Below are positions 32,268 through 41,413 of a stretch of 64,000 bases of DNA, in pieces. The stretch is from Nodosilinea sp. FACHB-141 (lineage in GTDB: Bacteria; Cyanobacteriota; Cyanobacteriia; Phormidesmidales; Phormidesmidaceae): NCBI RefSeq assembly GCF_014696135.1, contig NZ_JACJPP010000021.1, positions 186,001 to 250,000 on the forward strand, read 5' to 3'. Both the position numbers and the translations under genes were made by a program. Below the pieces are notes generated by a model. That model made no database searches and was not told the origin of the DNA. It saw nothing but the letters and a program-made list of their open reading frames with translations. How positions within the stretch are numbered: the stretch's first letter is position 1; each line of letters opens with the position of its first letter.

Positions 32268-34910
32268 GTGCTAGACCTCGCCAAATTATTTCCCTTTCCC
32301 CTCGACGATTTTCAATACCAGGCGGCGGCGGCGCTCGATGCCGATAAGTCTGTGGTGGTGTGCGCCCCCACTGGCTCTGGCAAAACCCTGATTGGTGAAT
32401 ATGCCATTTACCGTGCTTTAGACCACGGCAAGCGAGTGTTTTACACCACTCCCCTTAAAGCACTCTCTAACCAAAAGCTGCGCGATTTTCGCGATCAGTT
32501 TGGCTACGAAAAGGTTGGTTTGCTAACGGGCGATCTTTCCATCAATCGCGACGCCCCGATCGTGGTGATGACCACTGAAATCTTTCGCAACATGCTCTAC
32601 GGCACCCGCATTGGCGAAACGGGTACCACGCTGCAACAGGTAGAAGCCGTAGTGCTCGACGAATGCCACTACATGAACGATCGCCAGCGCGGCACCGTCT
32701 GGGAAGAGTCAATCATCTACTGCCCACCCGAAATTCAACTCTTGGCCCTCTCCGCCACGGTCGAAAACAGCGGCCAGCTCACCGATTGGCTACAAAAAGT
32801 CCACGGCCCCACCGAGCTGATTTATTCTGACTTTCGTCCAGTGCCGCTACAGTTTCACTACTGCACCGGCAAGCGACTCGTACCGTTGCTGGATGCGTCC
32901 CAAAAGGCCATGAACCCTCAGCTCAAAAAGCAGCGGGCTCCCCAGCGCCAGCCGGGCAAGCGAGGCAGCGGCCGAGTGAGCCTGCCCTTTGTGGTGGGCC
33001 AGCTGCAAGAGCGGGACATGCTGCCCGCCATCTACTTTATTTTTAGCCGCCGAGGCTGCGACAAAGCGGTGGATGAAGTCAGCTATATGTCGCTGGTAAC
33101 GGATGAGGAAGCGCAGGAACTCAAGCTCCGCATTGATACCTTTCTCGCCCACAACCCCGACGCTGGGCGGGCTGGTCAGGTGGGGCCGCTGTACCGGGGC
33201 ATTGCGGCCCACCACGCGGGCATTTTGCCTCTATGGAAAGGGTTGGTCGAAGAACTGTTTCAAGCGGGGCTGATCAAGGTGGTATTTGCCACCGAAACCT
33301 TGGCCGCAGGCATCAACATGCCCGCCCGCACTACGGTAATCGCCAGCCTCTCCAAGCGCACCGACAGCGGCCACCGCCTGCTCACCTCCTCAGAATTTTT
33401 GCAGATGGCAGGACGTGCAGGGCGGCGCGGCATGGATCTCCAGGGCCATGTGGTTACCGTCGAAAGCCCCTTTGAAGGATCTCGGGAGGCGGTACACTTG
33501 GCCACCTCTGGGGCCGACCCGCTGGTCAGCCAGTTTACCCCTGGCTACGGCATGGTGCTCAACCTGCTGCAAACCCACTCACTGGATGAGGCGAAGGACC
33601 TGATCGAGCGCAGCTTTGGCCAGTACCTTGCCACCCTGCATCTGGTGCCCCAGCAGCAGGAGATCGATCGGCTGGAGGGGGCGATCGCCCATCAGCAGGC
33701 CCAGCTCGCTGCCTTCGACGAGGGGTTGCTAGCTGAGTACGCCAAACTCAAAGAGCGTCTTAAAGAAGAACGGCGACTGCTGAAAACATTGCAGCAGCAG
33801 GCGGCCCAGGTGCTAGCCGACGACGTGGCCAAAATGGTGCCCTTTGCGATCGCCGGTACGCTGCTCTCCCTTAAGGGCAAGCACATTCCCGTCAGTGAAC
33901 CGGTGCCCGCCGTGCTGGTCACCAAGGTGCAGGGCTCAGGCCAGTTCCCTTATCTGGTGTGCCTGACCAAAACCAATCAGTGGTGCATGGTCACCGCCGC
34001 CGATGTGGTCGGCCTGCACGCCGATATTCCCCGCTTGCAATCGGTTGATACCCTGGCCCCACCGACAGATCTTGCCCCCAGTCCGGGCCAGCGCCGCCGG
34101 GGCGATGACTACACCGCTGCGATCGCCGCCACCATGGCCACGCCCCCTACCCTCGAAATGCTGGCCCCCGAGGTGCAAGACCAGCTCGATCGCATGCGCG
34201 AGGTCGAGCACACCTTGGCCATGCACCCCGCTAGCCAGTGGGAAAACGCCAAGGGGCTGCTCAAGCGCCAAAAGCGGCTGCGCGATCTGGAGGAGGAATG
34301 GCGCGATCGCCAGCAAAAACTCTCCCAGTACACCGGCCGCTACTGGCAAGAATTTCTCCACATCATGGAGGTGCTGAAGCACTTTAGCGGCCTTGAGGAC
34401 AACCGCCCGACCAAGCTGGGCGAAATGGCCGCCGCCATTCGCGGCGACAACGAGCTGTGGCTGGCCCTGGCCCTAGAGTCGGGCGAGTTTGACCACCTCG
34501 ATGCCGCCCAGCTAGCCGCCGCCTTCGCAGCTTTAGTTACCGAAAATTCGCGCCCCGACAGCTGGTGTCGATACAAACTCTCCGGCACCGTGGAAGAAGC
34601 GCTGGGTGGCTTGCACAGCCTACGCCGCCAGCTCTACCAGCAGCAGCACCGCCGCCACATCACCGCCCCCCTCTGGCTAGAGTATGACCTGGTGGGCTTA
34701 GTCGAGCAGTGGGCCCTTCAAGTCGATTGGGTCACCCTGTGCAGCAATACCAGCCTCGATGAGGGCGACATCGTTCGCATTCTGCGTCGCACCCTCGACG
34801 TGCTGTCCCAGATCCCCCACGTGCCCTACATCAGCGACAGCTTGCGCACCGCCGCCCGCGACGCCAAGGACCTCATGAACCGCTTCCCAGTTAACGAGGA
34901 AATCGGCTGA
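32268..34910 (+). CDS. Ski2/Mtr4-like DEAD/DEAH-box RNA helicase
   Basis: Product of 880 aa from a GTG start. Helicase motifs are clear: APTGSGKT (I), TTPLKALSNQK (Ia), DECH in VVLDECHYMNDRQRG (II), LSATVEN (III), ATETLAAGINMPARTTV (V) and QMAGRAGRRGMD (VI). Two RecA domains occupy about residues 1-420. A helical region with coiled-coil character (EERRLLKTLQQQAAQ) follows. The C-terminal 200 residues match the DSHCT domain of Ski2/Mtr4-type proteins, which unwind RNA in 3'-end processing or decay. Widespread in cyanobacteria; precise substrate unknown. Confidence 0.92.
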   Translation: MLDLAKLFPFPLDDFQYQAAAALDADKSVVVCAPTGSGKTLIGEYAIYRALDHGKRVFYTTPLKALSNQKLRDFRDQFGYEKVGLLTGDLSINRDAPIVVMTTEIFRNMLYGTRIGETGTTLQQVEAVVLDECHYMNDRQRGTVWEESIIYCPPEIQLLALSATVENSGQLTDWLQKVHGPTELIYSDFRPVPLQFHYCTGKRLVPLLDASQKAMNPQLKKQRAPQRQPGKRGSGRVSLPFVVGQLQERDMLPAIYFIFSRRGCDKAVDEVSYMSLVTDEEAQELKLRIDTFLAHNPDAGRAGQVGPLYRGIAAHHAGILPLWKGLVEELFQAGLIKVVFATETLAAGINMPARTTVIASLSKRTDSGHRLLTSSEFLQMAGRAGRRGMDLQGHVVTVESPFEGSREAVHLATSGADPLVSQFTPGYGMVLNLLQTHSLDEAKDLIERSFGQYLATLHLVPQQQEIDRLEGAIAHQQAQLAAFDEGLLAEYAKLKERLKEERRLLKTLQQQAAQVLADDVAKMVPFAIAGTLLSLKGKHIPVSEPVPAVLVTKVQGSGQFPYLVCLTKTNQWCMVTAADVVGLHADIPRLQSVDTLAPPTDLAPSPGQRRRGDDYTAAIAATMATPPTLEMLAPEVQDQLDRMREVEHTLAMHPASQWENAKGLLKRQKRLRDLEEEWRDRQQKLSQYTGRYWQEFLHIMEVLKHFSGLEDNRPTKLGEMAAAIRGDNELWLALALESGEFDHLDAAQLAAAFAALVTENSRPDSWCRYKLSGTVEEALGGLHSLRRQLYQQQHRRHITAPLWLEYDLVGLVEQWALQVDWVTLCSNTSLDEGDIVRILRRTLDVLSQIPHVPYISDSLRTAARDAKDLMNRFPVNEEIG

Positions 34911-35157
34911 GCCACGGCGATCGCATCGGTCAATCTTAAGGTCAGCGGCGCAGATGGGCAAGCTATAGGAGTGCGTTTCCGTTCTAGGTATAGCCATCGC
35001 CACTTGGTGATGACCAGTGAAGACAACACGCAGTAAGTAGCGTGGCGAGCCAAATAACGTTCCAGTTTTTGGCTTTGTTAGCTTCTCTAGTCCTCAGCTA
35101 CCTGGCCAGCGCTATAGATACTTCCTGGCCGCTGGCCCCGTTTGGCTCCGTAGACCC

Positions 35158-36450
35158 ATGCTCGACCACCGTCTCAAGCCCGTCGCTGAGCCGCCCATTG
35201 CTGTGGGGGCACGACCCAAAATTTCGATTTTAGTCAGTGATTTGTCGAGTCGGGGCGCTGGACGCTGGGGCAGTGCCGTGCGACCCTTTTTGCTGGGGCA
35301 AGCCCTGCAAGGCATGGGCTATGCAGCAGAAATTGTGGGGTTTTCGACAGAAGGCGATCGCCAAACCTCACCTTCAGAACCTTCCGCCACCGCCATCCCC
35401 CTGCACACCCTTGCCATCCCCTCGCCCTACCCAGGCCCTAAGGCGGTAGGCGAATTATTTCGACAGCTCAGCGGCGATATTATCTACGCCTACAAGCTCA
35501 AACCCAGCAGCTTTGGCTTAGCTTTGGCCCATCGTCTGCGCCACCACCGCCCCGTTATTCTCGACATTGACGATTGGGAGCTGAGTTGGCATGGGGGAGA
35601 CAGCTACCGCTACCGGCCCTCTGCCCGGCAGCTAGGGCGGGACCTGTTGAAGTCGGGTGGCGCTCTGCGAAATCCTGACCATCCCCTCTATTTACAGTGG
35701 ATGGAACGCTGGGTTGCTCAGGCCGATTTGGTGACTACCCACAATGGGTTCTTGCAGCGGCGCTTTGGTGGAACCATCATCCCCAACGGCAAAGATACCG
35801 AGCTATTTGACCCCGATCGCTACTCCCCCGCCGACAGCCGCGCTGCCTACAATCTGGCCGACTACCGAGTGCTCATGTTTCCCGGCGCGCCCCGCCCCTA
35901 CAAAGGCGTGGAGGATCTGCTGACGGCCATGGATCGGCTGAATGAGCCCGACCTAAAACTGGTCATTGTGGGCGGCAGCCCCTACGACGACTACGATCGC
36001 ACCCTCTGCGATCGCTGGCCCCAGCACATCATTCACCTAGGCAAACAGCCTTACGAGGAAATGCCCAGGGTGATCGCCGCGGCCCACGTCATCGTCGTGC
36101 CCCAGCGCCAGACTCCCGCCGCCCAGGCCCAGTTTCCGCTAAAGCTGACCGATGGTATGGCGATGGCAAAACCAATTTTGGCCACGCGGGTAGGCGACAT
36201 TCCCGAAATTCTCGGCGGCTGTGGGTATATAGCCGATGCCGATGCCCCAGCGCAGCTAGCAGCGCAGATCACCGCCATCTTTGCAAACTACGACCATGCC
36301 CTTGAGCTGGGGAGGCGAGCGCGCGATCGCTGCCTCGCCCACTACAGCATGGCCGCCATGGGCGCAGGCCTCCACCAAGCCATTCAGCAGAGCATTCTCG
36401 CAAAGGTGCATCGGCAGGGCAATATTCTGGGACATGCTAACCCACCCTGA
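35158..36450 (+). CDS. Glycosyltransferase family 4-like protein
   Basis: Product of 430 aa with a GT-B fold. The N-terminal acceptor domain includes SSRGAGRWGSAVRPFLLGQALQGMGY. The C-terminal donor domain has FPGAPRPYKGVEDLLTAMDRL, KLVIVGGSPYDDYDR, HLGKQPYEEMPRVIAAAHVIVVPQR and the KLTDGMAMAKPILATRVGDIPEIL loop carrying the sugar-nucleotide site. The first gene of the glycan cluster, about 250 bases after the helicase; I see nothing in that spacer. Confidence 0.9.
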   Translation: MLDHRLKPVAEPPIAVGARPKISILVSDLSSRGAGRWGSAVRPFLLGQALQGMGYAAEIVGFSTEGDRQTSPSEPSATAIPLHTLAIPSPYPGPKAVGELFRQLSGDIIYAYKLKPSSFGLALAHRLRHHRPVILDIDDWELSWHGGDSYRYRPSARQLGRDLLKSGGALRNPDHPLYLQWMERWVAQADLVTTHNGFLQRRFGGTIIPNGKDTELFDPDRYSPADSRAAYNLADYRVLMFPGAPRPYKGVEDLLTAMDRLNEPDLKLVIVGGSPYDDYDRTLCDRWPQHIIHLGKQPYEEMPRVIAAAHVIVVPQRQTPAAQAQFPLKLTDGMAMAKPILATRVGDIPEILGGCGYIADADAPAQLAAQITAIFANYDHALELGRRARDRCLAHYSMAAMGAGLHQAIQQSILAKVHRQGNILGHANPP

Positions 36451-36571
36451 CCACCGAAATTCTCAGAATTGGTGCATTGGCGGAGCAATGTCCTGGGAGC
36501 ATCCCCACTTTCCCTGACCGCCGAATGCACCCTACCCATCCACCCCTTACCCATCTACTCCCTAACGCTCC
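36451..36571 (+). repeat. Composite of dispersed repeat elements before the ABC exporter gene
   Basis: GGTGCATT (36471-36478) and AATGCACC (36524-36531) are the arms seen intact at 47544-47567, here separated by an inserted 45-base segment. A CCCTGACC(A/G)CCGAA word occurs twice. A C/T-rich CATCCACCCCTTACCCATCTACTCCC tract leads into the start codon. Confidence 0.5.
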
Positions 36572-38677
36572 ATGACCGCCCAAAAGCTGCTCTTTAACCA
36601 CGCAAAACGCTACCCCTGGCGCATTCTGGCTGCCATCGGGCTGGGTTTTTCGGGGGCGGTGTTTAACGGGGTGGGCACCACGCTGATTGTGCCCGCGGTG
36701 TTTGAGCTGTTGGGCACCGGGGCCGGCAGTGCTGGGGCGATCGCCCTTCCTCCCCTGCTAGAAAAGCTGCTGGAACCCGTTTTGGGTATCCCTGGGCCGG
36801 GGCGAGCGGTGCTGATGCTGAGCTTTATTGTGTTGACCATTCTGCTCAAAAACCTAGCCAACTACCTCAGCAGCGTCACCAGCGAAGGGCTCAGCCGCCG
36901 CCTCACCTGCGATCTGCGTCGAGACGGGCTCGACCTGCTGCTCAAGGTCGATATCGACTACCACAACACCATGCGCACTGGGGATATTATCCAGCGGCTG
37001 AACGATCAAATTGGCCGGGCGGTAGCCTCCATCAACGCGGTGATCAACCTGCTGCGGGCATCGCTGAATATTTTGTTTTTTACGGTGGTGCTGCTGTCGA
37101 TCTCGGGGTCGCTAACCTTGGCCGCGGTGGTGCTGATGGTCGGGGTGCTGCTGCTTAACCGCTACGTGATCGCCCGCGCCCGTGAGCACGGCAAGGCTCT
37201 GGCGGAGGCTTCTAAAGACTATTCGGTGCGCACCCTAGAAATGCTCAACGGCATGCGCCTGGTGAAAGCCACCGCCAACGAAGCAGCAGAATTCGCTCAG
37301 GTAGAAGCGCTGATCGAGCAGCGCGAGCAGGCCGCCCTGCGATCGCAGATGAACACCGCCATCATCGGTCCGCTGAACGAAATTCTCAGCATTTTGGCCC
37401 TGGTAGCAATTATTTTGATCAGCCAGTTTTGGCTGGGCAGCGGCTCGGCGGCCTCGGCTACCCTGCTGCTGACCTTTTTGTTTGTGCTGTCGCGAGTGAT
37501 TCAGTTTGTGGGGCAGCTCAACTCGGCCCGCAGCCAGCTAGCCAACAGTTCCGCCAGCGTTGACCTGGTCTACGACTTTTTGCGCCGCGACAACAAAGCG
37601 TTTATGCCCCAGGGCGATCGCCGCCTCACCACCCTCAGCCAGGGCATCACCTTCGAGGGCATCGCATTCAAATATCCCACCGCCAAGGATTGGTCGCTCC
37701 ACGACATCACCCTCTCGCTGCCCAAGGGTACCACCCTGGCCCTGGTGGGAGCCTCCGGCGCGGGCAAGTCTACCCTGGCCGATCTGCTGCCCCGCTTCTA
37801 CGATCCGGTAGCGGGCCGCATCGCCATCGATGGGATAGATCTGCGCGAGTTTGACCTGGGCAGTCTACGCCGGGCCATGGGCATTGTTAGCCAAGACACG
37901 TTCTTGTTTAACGCCACCGTACGCGACAACATCGCCTACGCCCAGCCAGCAGCCACCGACGCTGAGGTAGTGCAGGCCGCTCAGCGGGCCAACGCCTATG
38001 AATTTATCAGCCAGCTGCCCCAGGGATTTGACACCGTAGTGGGCGATCGCGGCGTCATGCTCTCGGGCGGCCAGCGTCAGCGCATCGCCATTGCCCGCGC
38101 CCTGCTGCAAAACCCGCCGATTTTGATCCTCGATGAAGCCACCAGCGCTTTAGATACGGTATCAGAGCAATTGGTGCAGGAAGCCTTGGAGGATTTGAGC
38201 CGCGATCGCACCACCCTAGTCATTGCCCACCGCCTTTCCACCATTCGCAAAGCCCACCAGATTGCCGTGCTCGACCAAGGCCGCGTCGTCGAGCTGGGCA
38301 CCCATGAAGAACTGCTGCAAAAACATGGCCGCTACACCTATCTCTACACCGTGCAGTTCGCCCAAGAAACCGGCTCCTGCCCTATCTCTCCAGCCATTAC
38401 CAACGCCGCCTCCTACGACCTGCGCACCGGGCTGAATATTGTGCTCGGCTCCCTTCAGCTTTTGGCCGACGGCCTGGTCGAAGACGGCCCTGAAACTGAA
38501 GAACTTGTCCAAGAGGCCTACCACGCCGCCCTCAACCTTCTCCCCACCCTCGAAGCTATCGAAAAACAGACTGCCTCCCCCAACAACCCACTTCCTCCCT
38601 CTGCCCCACCAACAGAACCTTACCCCCACCACCCGTCCCCAATCTCCCTCCCATCTCCCCTTCCAATTCAAAACTAA
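36572..38677 (+). CDS. MsbA-like ABC exporter with HisKA-like C-terminal segment
   Basis: Product of 701 aa. Residues 1-330 hold six membrane helices of a type IV ABC exporter. The ATPase domain has Walker A GASGAGKST (393-401), the ABC signature LSGGQRQRIAIARALLQ, Walker B ILILDEATSALD and the switch His in IAHRLSTI. It is a half transporter working as a homodimer, probably moving a lipid-linked glycan or glycolipid. After the usual end (LYTVQF, near 600), residues 615-665 read YDLRTGLNIVLGSLQLLADG and onward, closely resembling a histidine-kinase dimerisation helix with Tyr for His. The last 32 residues are Pro/Ser-rich and translate a C/T-rich repeat tract. Confidence 0.92.
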   Translation: MTAQKLLFNHAKRYPWRILAAIGLGFSGAVFNGVGTTLIVPAVFELLGTGAGSAGAIALPPLLEKLLEPVLGIPGPGRAVLMLSFIVLTILLKNLANYLSSVTSEGLSRRLTCDLRRDGLDLLLKVDIDYHNTMRTGDIIQRLNDQIGRAVASINAVINLLRASLNILFFTVVLLSISGSLTLAAVVLMVGVLLLNRYVIARAREHGKALAEASKDYSVRTLEMLNGMRLVKATANEAAEFAQVEALIEQREQAALRSQMNTAIIGPLNEILSILALVAIILISQFWLGSGSAASATLLLTFLFVLSRVIQFVGQLNSARSQLANSSASVDLVYDFLRRDNKAFMPQGDRRLTTLSQGITFEGIAFKYPTAKDWSLHDITLSLPKGTTLALVGASGAGKSTLADLLPRFYDPVAGRIAIDGIDLREFDLGSLRRAMGIVSQDTFLFNATVRDNIAYAQPAATDAEVVQAAQRANAYEFISQLPQGFDTVVGDRGVMLSGGQRQRIAIARALLQNPPILILDEATSALDTVSEQLVQEALEDLSRDRTTLVIAHRLSTIRKAHQIAVLDQGRVVELGTHEELLQKHGRYTYLYTVQFAQETGSCPISPAITNAASYDLRTGLNIVLGSLQLLADGLVEDGPETEELVQEAYHAALNLLPTLEAIEKQTASPNNPLPPSAPPTEPYPHHPSPISLPSPLPIQN

Positions 38678-38712
38678 AAATTCAAAATTTAAAACTTGCC
38701 TACTCCCTACCC

Positions 38713-39915
38713 ATGCCCCGCCCCTACCTTTTCTTCATCCGCGACACTCTACCCCAGCCAGCGGCCCACCTGATTCAAACAGTGCAGTGCGCCAACGCTG
38801 CTGCCAACCTGGGCTACCCCACCCAGCTCGCCTTTGTCGATCGCGGCTCGACGGCTTGGCAACCTTGGCGCTGGGTCAATCCGCAGCCCCAACCAGTGGA
38901 TGACGCCTTCGCCCGATTTTTCAATATTCAAAACCGGCTAGAACTGCTCCCCCTGGCCATGCCCTGGCCCATCGACCGGGTCAAGCACAAGCTCACCAAC
39001 GCCAGCACCGTAGCCTGCAAATACTACTGGCCGCGGCACCTGGCCACCCGCACCGCCCTCGTCCACACCCGCGACTGGAATTTTGCTAAAGCCGCCCTGA
39101 AGCAGGGAGTACCCGTGGTGTTTGAGTGCCACCACCACACCGAAAAACCCTTTGAGCCCGAAATGGCGACCCATCCTTTGTTGCAGGTGGTGGTCACCGT
39201 CATCGACACGGTGAGAGAGAGCATTGTGCGCAACGGGGTGCCCGAGAAAAAGGTGATTACGGTGCCCAATGGGTTTAACACGCAGTTTTTGACACGGCAT
39301 CCAGCAGCGGCGCAGGAGTGGCGCGATCGCCTCCTCACTCCACCCTTCACCCAACTCGTCGTCTACGCCGGGGCTTTACACGAATTCAAGGGCGTCAATT
39401 TATTGCTAGAAATCGCACCCCAATTTCCTCAGGTGAAATTTGCCCTGGCCGGTGGACCCGTTGACCAGCAGCAGCACTACTGCGATCGCCTCGCGAACCT
39501 AGGCTTAGAAAATGTGGATGTGCTTGGATTTTTAGCACAGCAGGACTTAGCCCACCTGCTGCAAGCCGCCGATGCCCTTGCCCATCCCCACCTGTTGGGC
39601 AAGGCTGCCACTTTTACCTCTCCCCTCAAATTATTTGACTACCTCGCCTCAGGCACCCCAGTTGTGGCCACCCGCATTCCATCGCTCGAAAACTGGCCCC
39701 TGGCCGCACAGATTGCCGACTGGTGCGATCCCAATCAACCCCCGGCTTTTGCCAATAGCCTGAGGCAGGTGCTCACCCAGCATCCTCGCCCGGCTGAGGG
39801 TTTTGCTCCCAACGTAGACGCCCTTCGACCCTACTCTTGGGAAGTCCGCACTGAGAAAATTTTGTCTCACGTAGAAGCCCGATACCACCCTCAACTGCCG
39901 GGAGGAAACCCATGA
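38713..39915 (+). CDS. Glycosyltransferase family 4/1-like protein
   Basis: Product of 400 aa. The N-terminal half includes HTRDWNFAKAALKQGVPVVFECHHH. The C-terminal donor domain includes ITVPNGFNTQFL, VVYAGALHEFKGVNLLLEIAP, FALAGGPVD, DVLGFLAQQDLAHLLQAADALAHP and SPLKLFDYLASGTPVVATRIPS with the nucleotide-sugar acidic/Pro region. Its stop overlaps the next start by four bases (ATGA). It starts 35 bases after the ABC exporter and is likely in the same operon. Confidence 0.9.
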   Translation: MPRPYLFFIRDTLPQPAAHLIQTVQCANAAANLGYPTQLAFVDRGSTAWQPWRWVNPQPQPVDDAFARFFNIQNRLELLPLAMPWPIDRVKHKLTNASTVACKYYWPRHLATRTALVHTRDWNFAKAALKQGVPVVFECHHHTEKPFEPEMATHPLLQVVVTVIDTVRESIVRNGVPEKKVITVPNGFNTQFLTRHPAAAQEWRDRLLTPPFTQLVVYAGALHEFKGVNLLLEIAPQFPQVKFALAGGPVDQQQHYCDRLANLGLENVDVLGFLAQQDLAHLLQAADALAHPHLLGKAATFTSPLKLFDYLASGTPVVATRIPSLENWPLAAQIADWCDPNQPPAFANSLRQVLTQHPRPAEGFAPNVDALRPYSWEVRTEKILSHVEARYHPQLPGGNP

Positions 39916-40898
39916 CCCGTCCTATTGTTGGCATGCTGTCGAGCTACGGCGGCCTAACTCAGTGCGACTGGCTGTGGAAGCAAACGCCCGAACCCTTTGG
40001 GGTGTGGGGCAACATGCAGCTGCAATCGCAGAATCCAAGGCCCGACTACCTGCTGCTGTATCAGTTCAACTTTCACGAGCGGTTGGCCCCTAAGCCCCAG
40101 TCAAAATCGCAGCGGTTGCTCAGCGCGTTGCCCTTTGCCAAATCTGCCGCTCCGGTGGAAGCTCTCAGCCAGCTGCCTCCCCAGTTCAGTCAAGTACCCA
40201 AAGAACGTACTGCCTTTTTGCTGCGCGAGCCGCCGTTGCCGGAGGTGCGATCGCAAAACCTACTCAACTACGCCTACGCCCGCGACTACTGCGGCTATAT
40301 CTCTGGTCCCGACGACTCGGCCCCTACTCCGGCCTACATGCCCGCGATTTGGTACGTGAATGTCTCGTTCCGCGAGCTGAACGAAGCGCCACCCCCCGAA
40401 AAGCACAGCCCCTGTAGCTGGATTACCTCCGGCATCAACCGCACCGAGAGTCATCGCCAGCGTCTCGCCTTCTTACAGACCCTTCAGGAGAGCGGCGTGC
40501 CCGTAGAAGTCTACGGTCGTGGCCTGCCCCCCGGTATCCGCACGGCAGGGGAACTCAGCAACAAATGGTCGGGAATGGCCCCCTACACCTACAACCTGGC
40601 GATCGAAAACTTTGCCGACAACGACTGGTACGCTAGCGAAAAGCTTTGGGATGCCTTGCTCTCCTGGTGTCTACCCATCTACTACGGCGGCGGCGCGGCG
40701 GATAAACTGCTGCCATCCGGCAGCTTTTTGCGCCTGCCCAGCCTAGACGCGAAGGGGATTGAGTACATCCGCGAGGTGACGGCTAACCCCGATGCGTGGA
40801 TGGAAGCAAAGGATGCGATGGCCGAAGCCCGCCAAGTGATCCTCCACAAGCTAAATCTGATGAACTGGCTGTCAGACTGGGTGGGAAATCAGGCGTGA
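39912..40898 (+). CDS. GT10 (alpha-1,3-fucosyltransferase-like) glycosyltransferase
   Basis: Product of 328 aa. The fucosyltransferase motif is present around residues 226-250 (YTYNLAIENFADNDWYASEKLWDALLSWCLPIYYGG), where the Glu-Asn and Glu-Lys residues contact GDP-fucose in known enzymes. The N-terminal half is divergent. No GDP-fucose synthesis genes lie in the window, so the actual donor is unproven. It is translationally coupled to the GT upstream. Confidence 0.85.
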   Translation: MTRPIVGMLSSYGGLTQCDWLWKQTPEPFGVWGNMQLQSQNPRPDYLLLYQFNFHERLAPKPQSKSQRLLSALPFAKSAAPVEALSQLPPQFSQVPKERTAFLLREPPLPEVRSQNLLNYAYARDYCGYISGPDDSAPTPAYMPAIWYVNVSFRELNEAPPPEKHSPCSWITSGINRTESHRQRLAFLQTLQESGVPVEVYGRGLPPGIRTAGELSNKWSGMAPYTYNLAIENFADNDWYASEKLWDALLSWCLPIYYGGGAADKLLPSGSFLRLPSLDAKGIEYIREVTANPDAWMEAKDAMAEARQVILHKLNLMNWLSDWVGNQA

Positions 40899-40928
40899 GT
40901 ATAAGCGCAGCAAAGGAGGATAAAGGGG

Positions 40929-41390
40929 ATGGGTGACCTGCGGGCGATCGAAAAATCAGAGTTTCTAAAGCAGAAAATTGAAAAGCAGATTAGCTCCTTC
41001 AAATGGCGGAAAGAGCACAACCAAACTAAAGCCGTTAGAACGAAACTGATATCAATACTCCTGGCTGCATCGACTACCGTTCTACTGGGTCTGAAAGGGC
41101 TAAATGAGTCTGGACAGCTCATCGTGCAGAATCTTGCTTTTGTTTTGAGTGCAGCCGTCACCTTTGTGACCGGGTTAGACGCTTACTTCAACCATCAAGG
41201 GCTTTGGGTTCGCTATCAAGGAACACTTAATGATTTGTACGAGCTGAAGACAGATTTAGAGTATCTGCTGGTTCATGCTGCCGGAGAGGTGCCAGAAAAC
41301 GAAATAGATCAGCTCTATCGGCGATATCAAGTAATTTTGAGAGATACAAATTCGACCTGGTCGAGCTTAAGAAAAGAGCAGACTTCTTGA
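40929..41390 (+). CDS. SLATT/DUF4231 two-helix membrane protein
   Basis: Product of 153 aa. An N-terminal amphipathic helix (IEKQISSFKWRKEHNQTKAVRTK) precedes two membrane segments (LISILLAASTTVLLGLKGL and LAFVLSAAVTFVTGLDAYF). A C-terminal helix with WVRYQGTLNDLYELKTDLEYLL follows, the SLATT/DUF4231 pattern. SLATT proteins are predicted pore-forming effectors in nucleotide-signalled conflict systems, but other roles exist. AAAGGAGG lies 10 bases upstream. Its base composition is clearly more AT-rich than the glycosyltransferase genes on both sides, a sign of separate origin. Confidence 0.8.
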   Translation: MGDLRAIEKSEFLKQKIEKQISSFKWRKEHNQTKAVRTKLISILLAASTTVLLGLKGLNESGQLIVQNLAFVLSAAVTFVTGLDAYFNHQGLWVRYQGTLNDLYELKTDLEYLLVHAAGEVPENEIDQLYRRYQVILRDTNSTWSSLRKEQTS

Positions 41391-41413
41391 GATACCTACA
41401 GCAAAGGCAGCTT

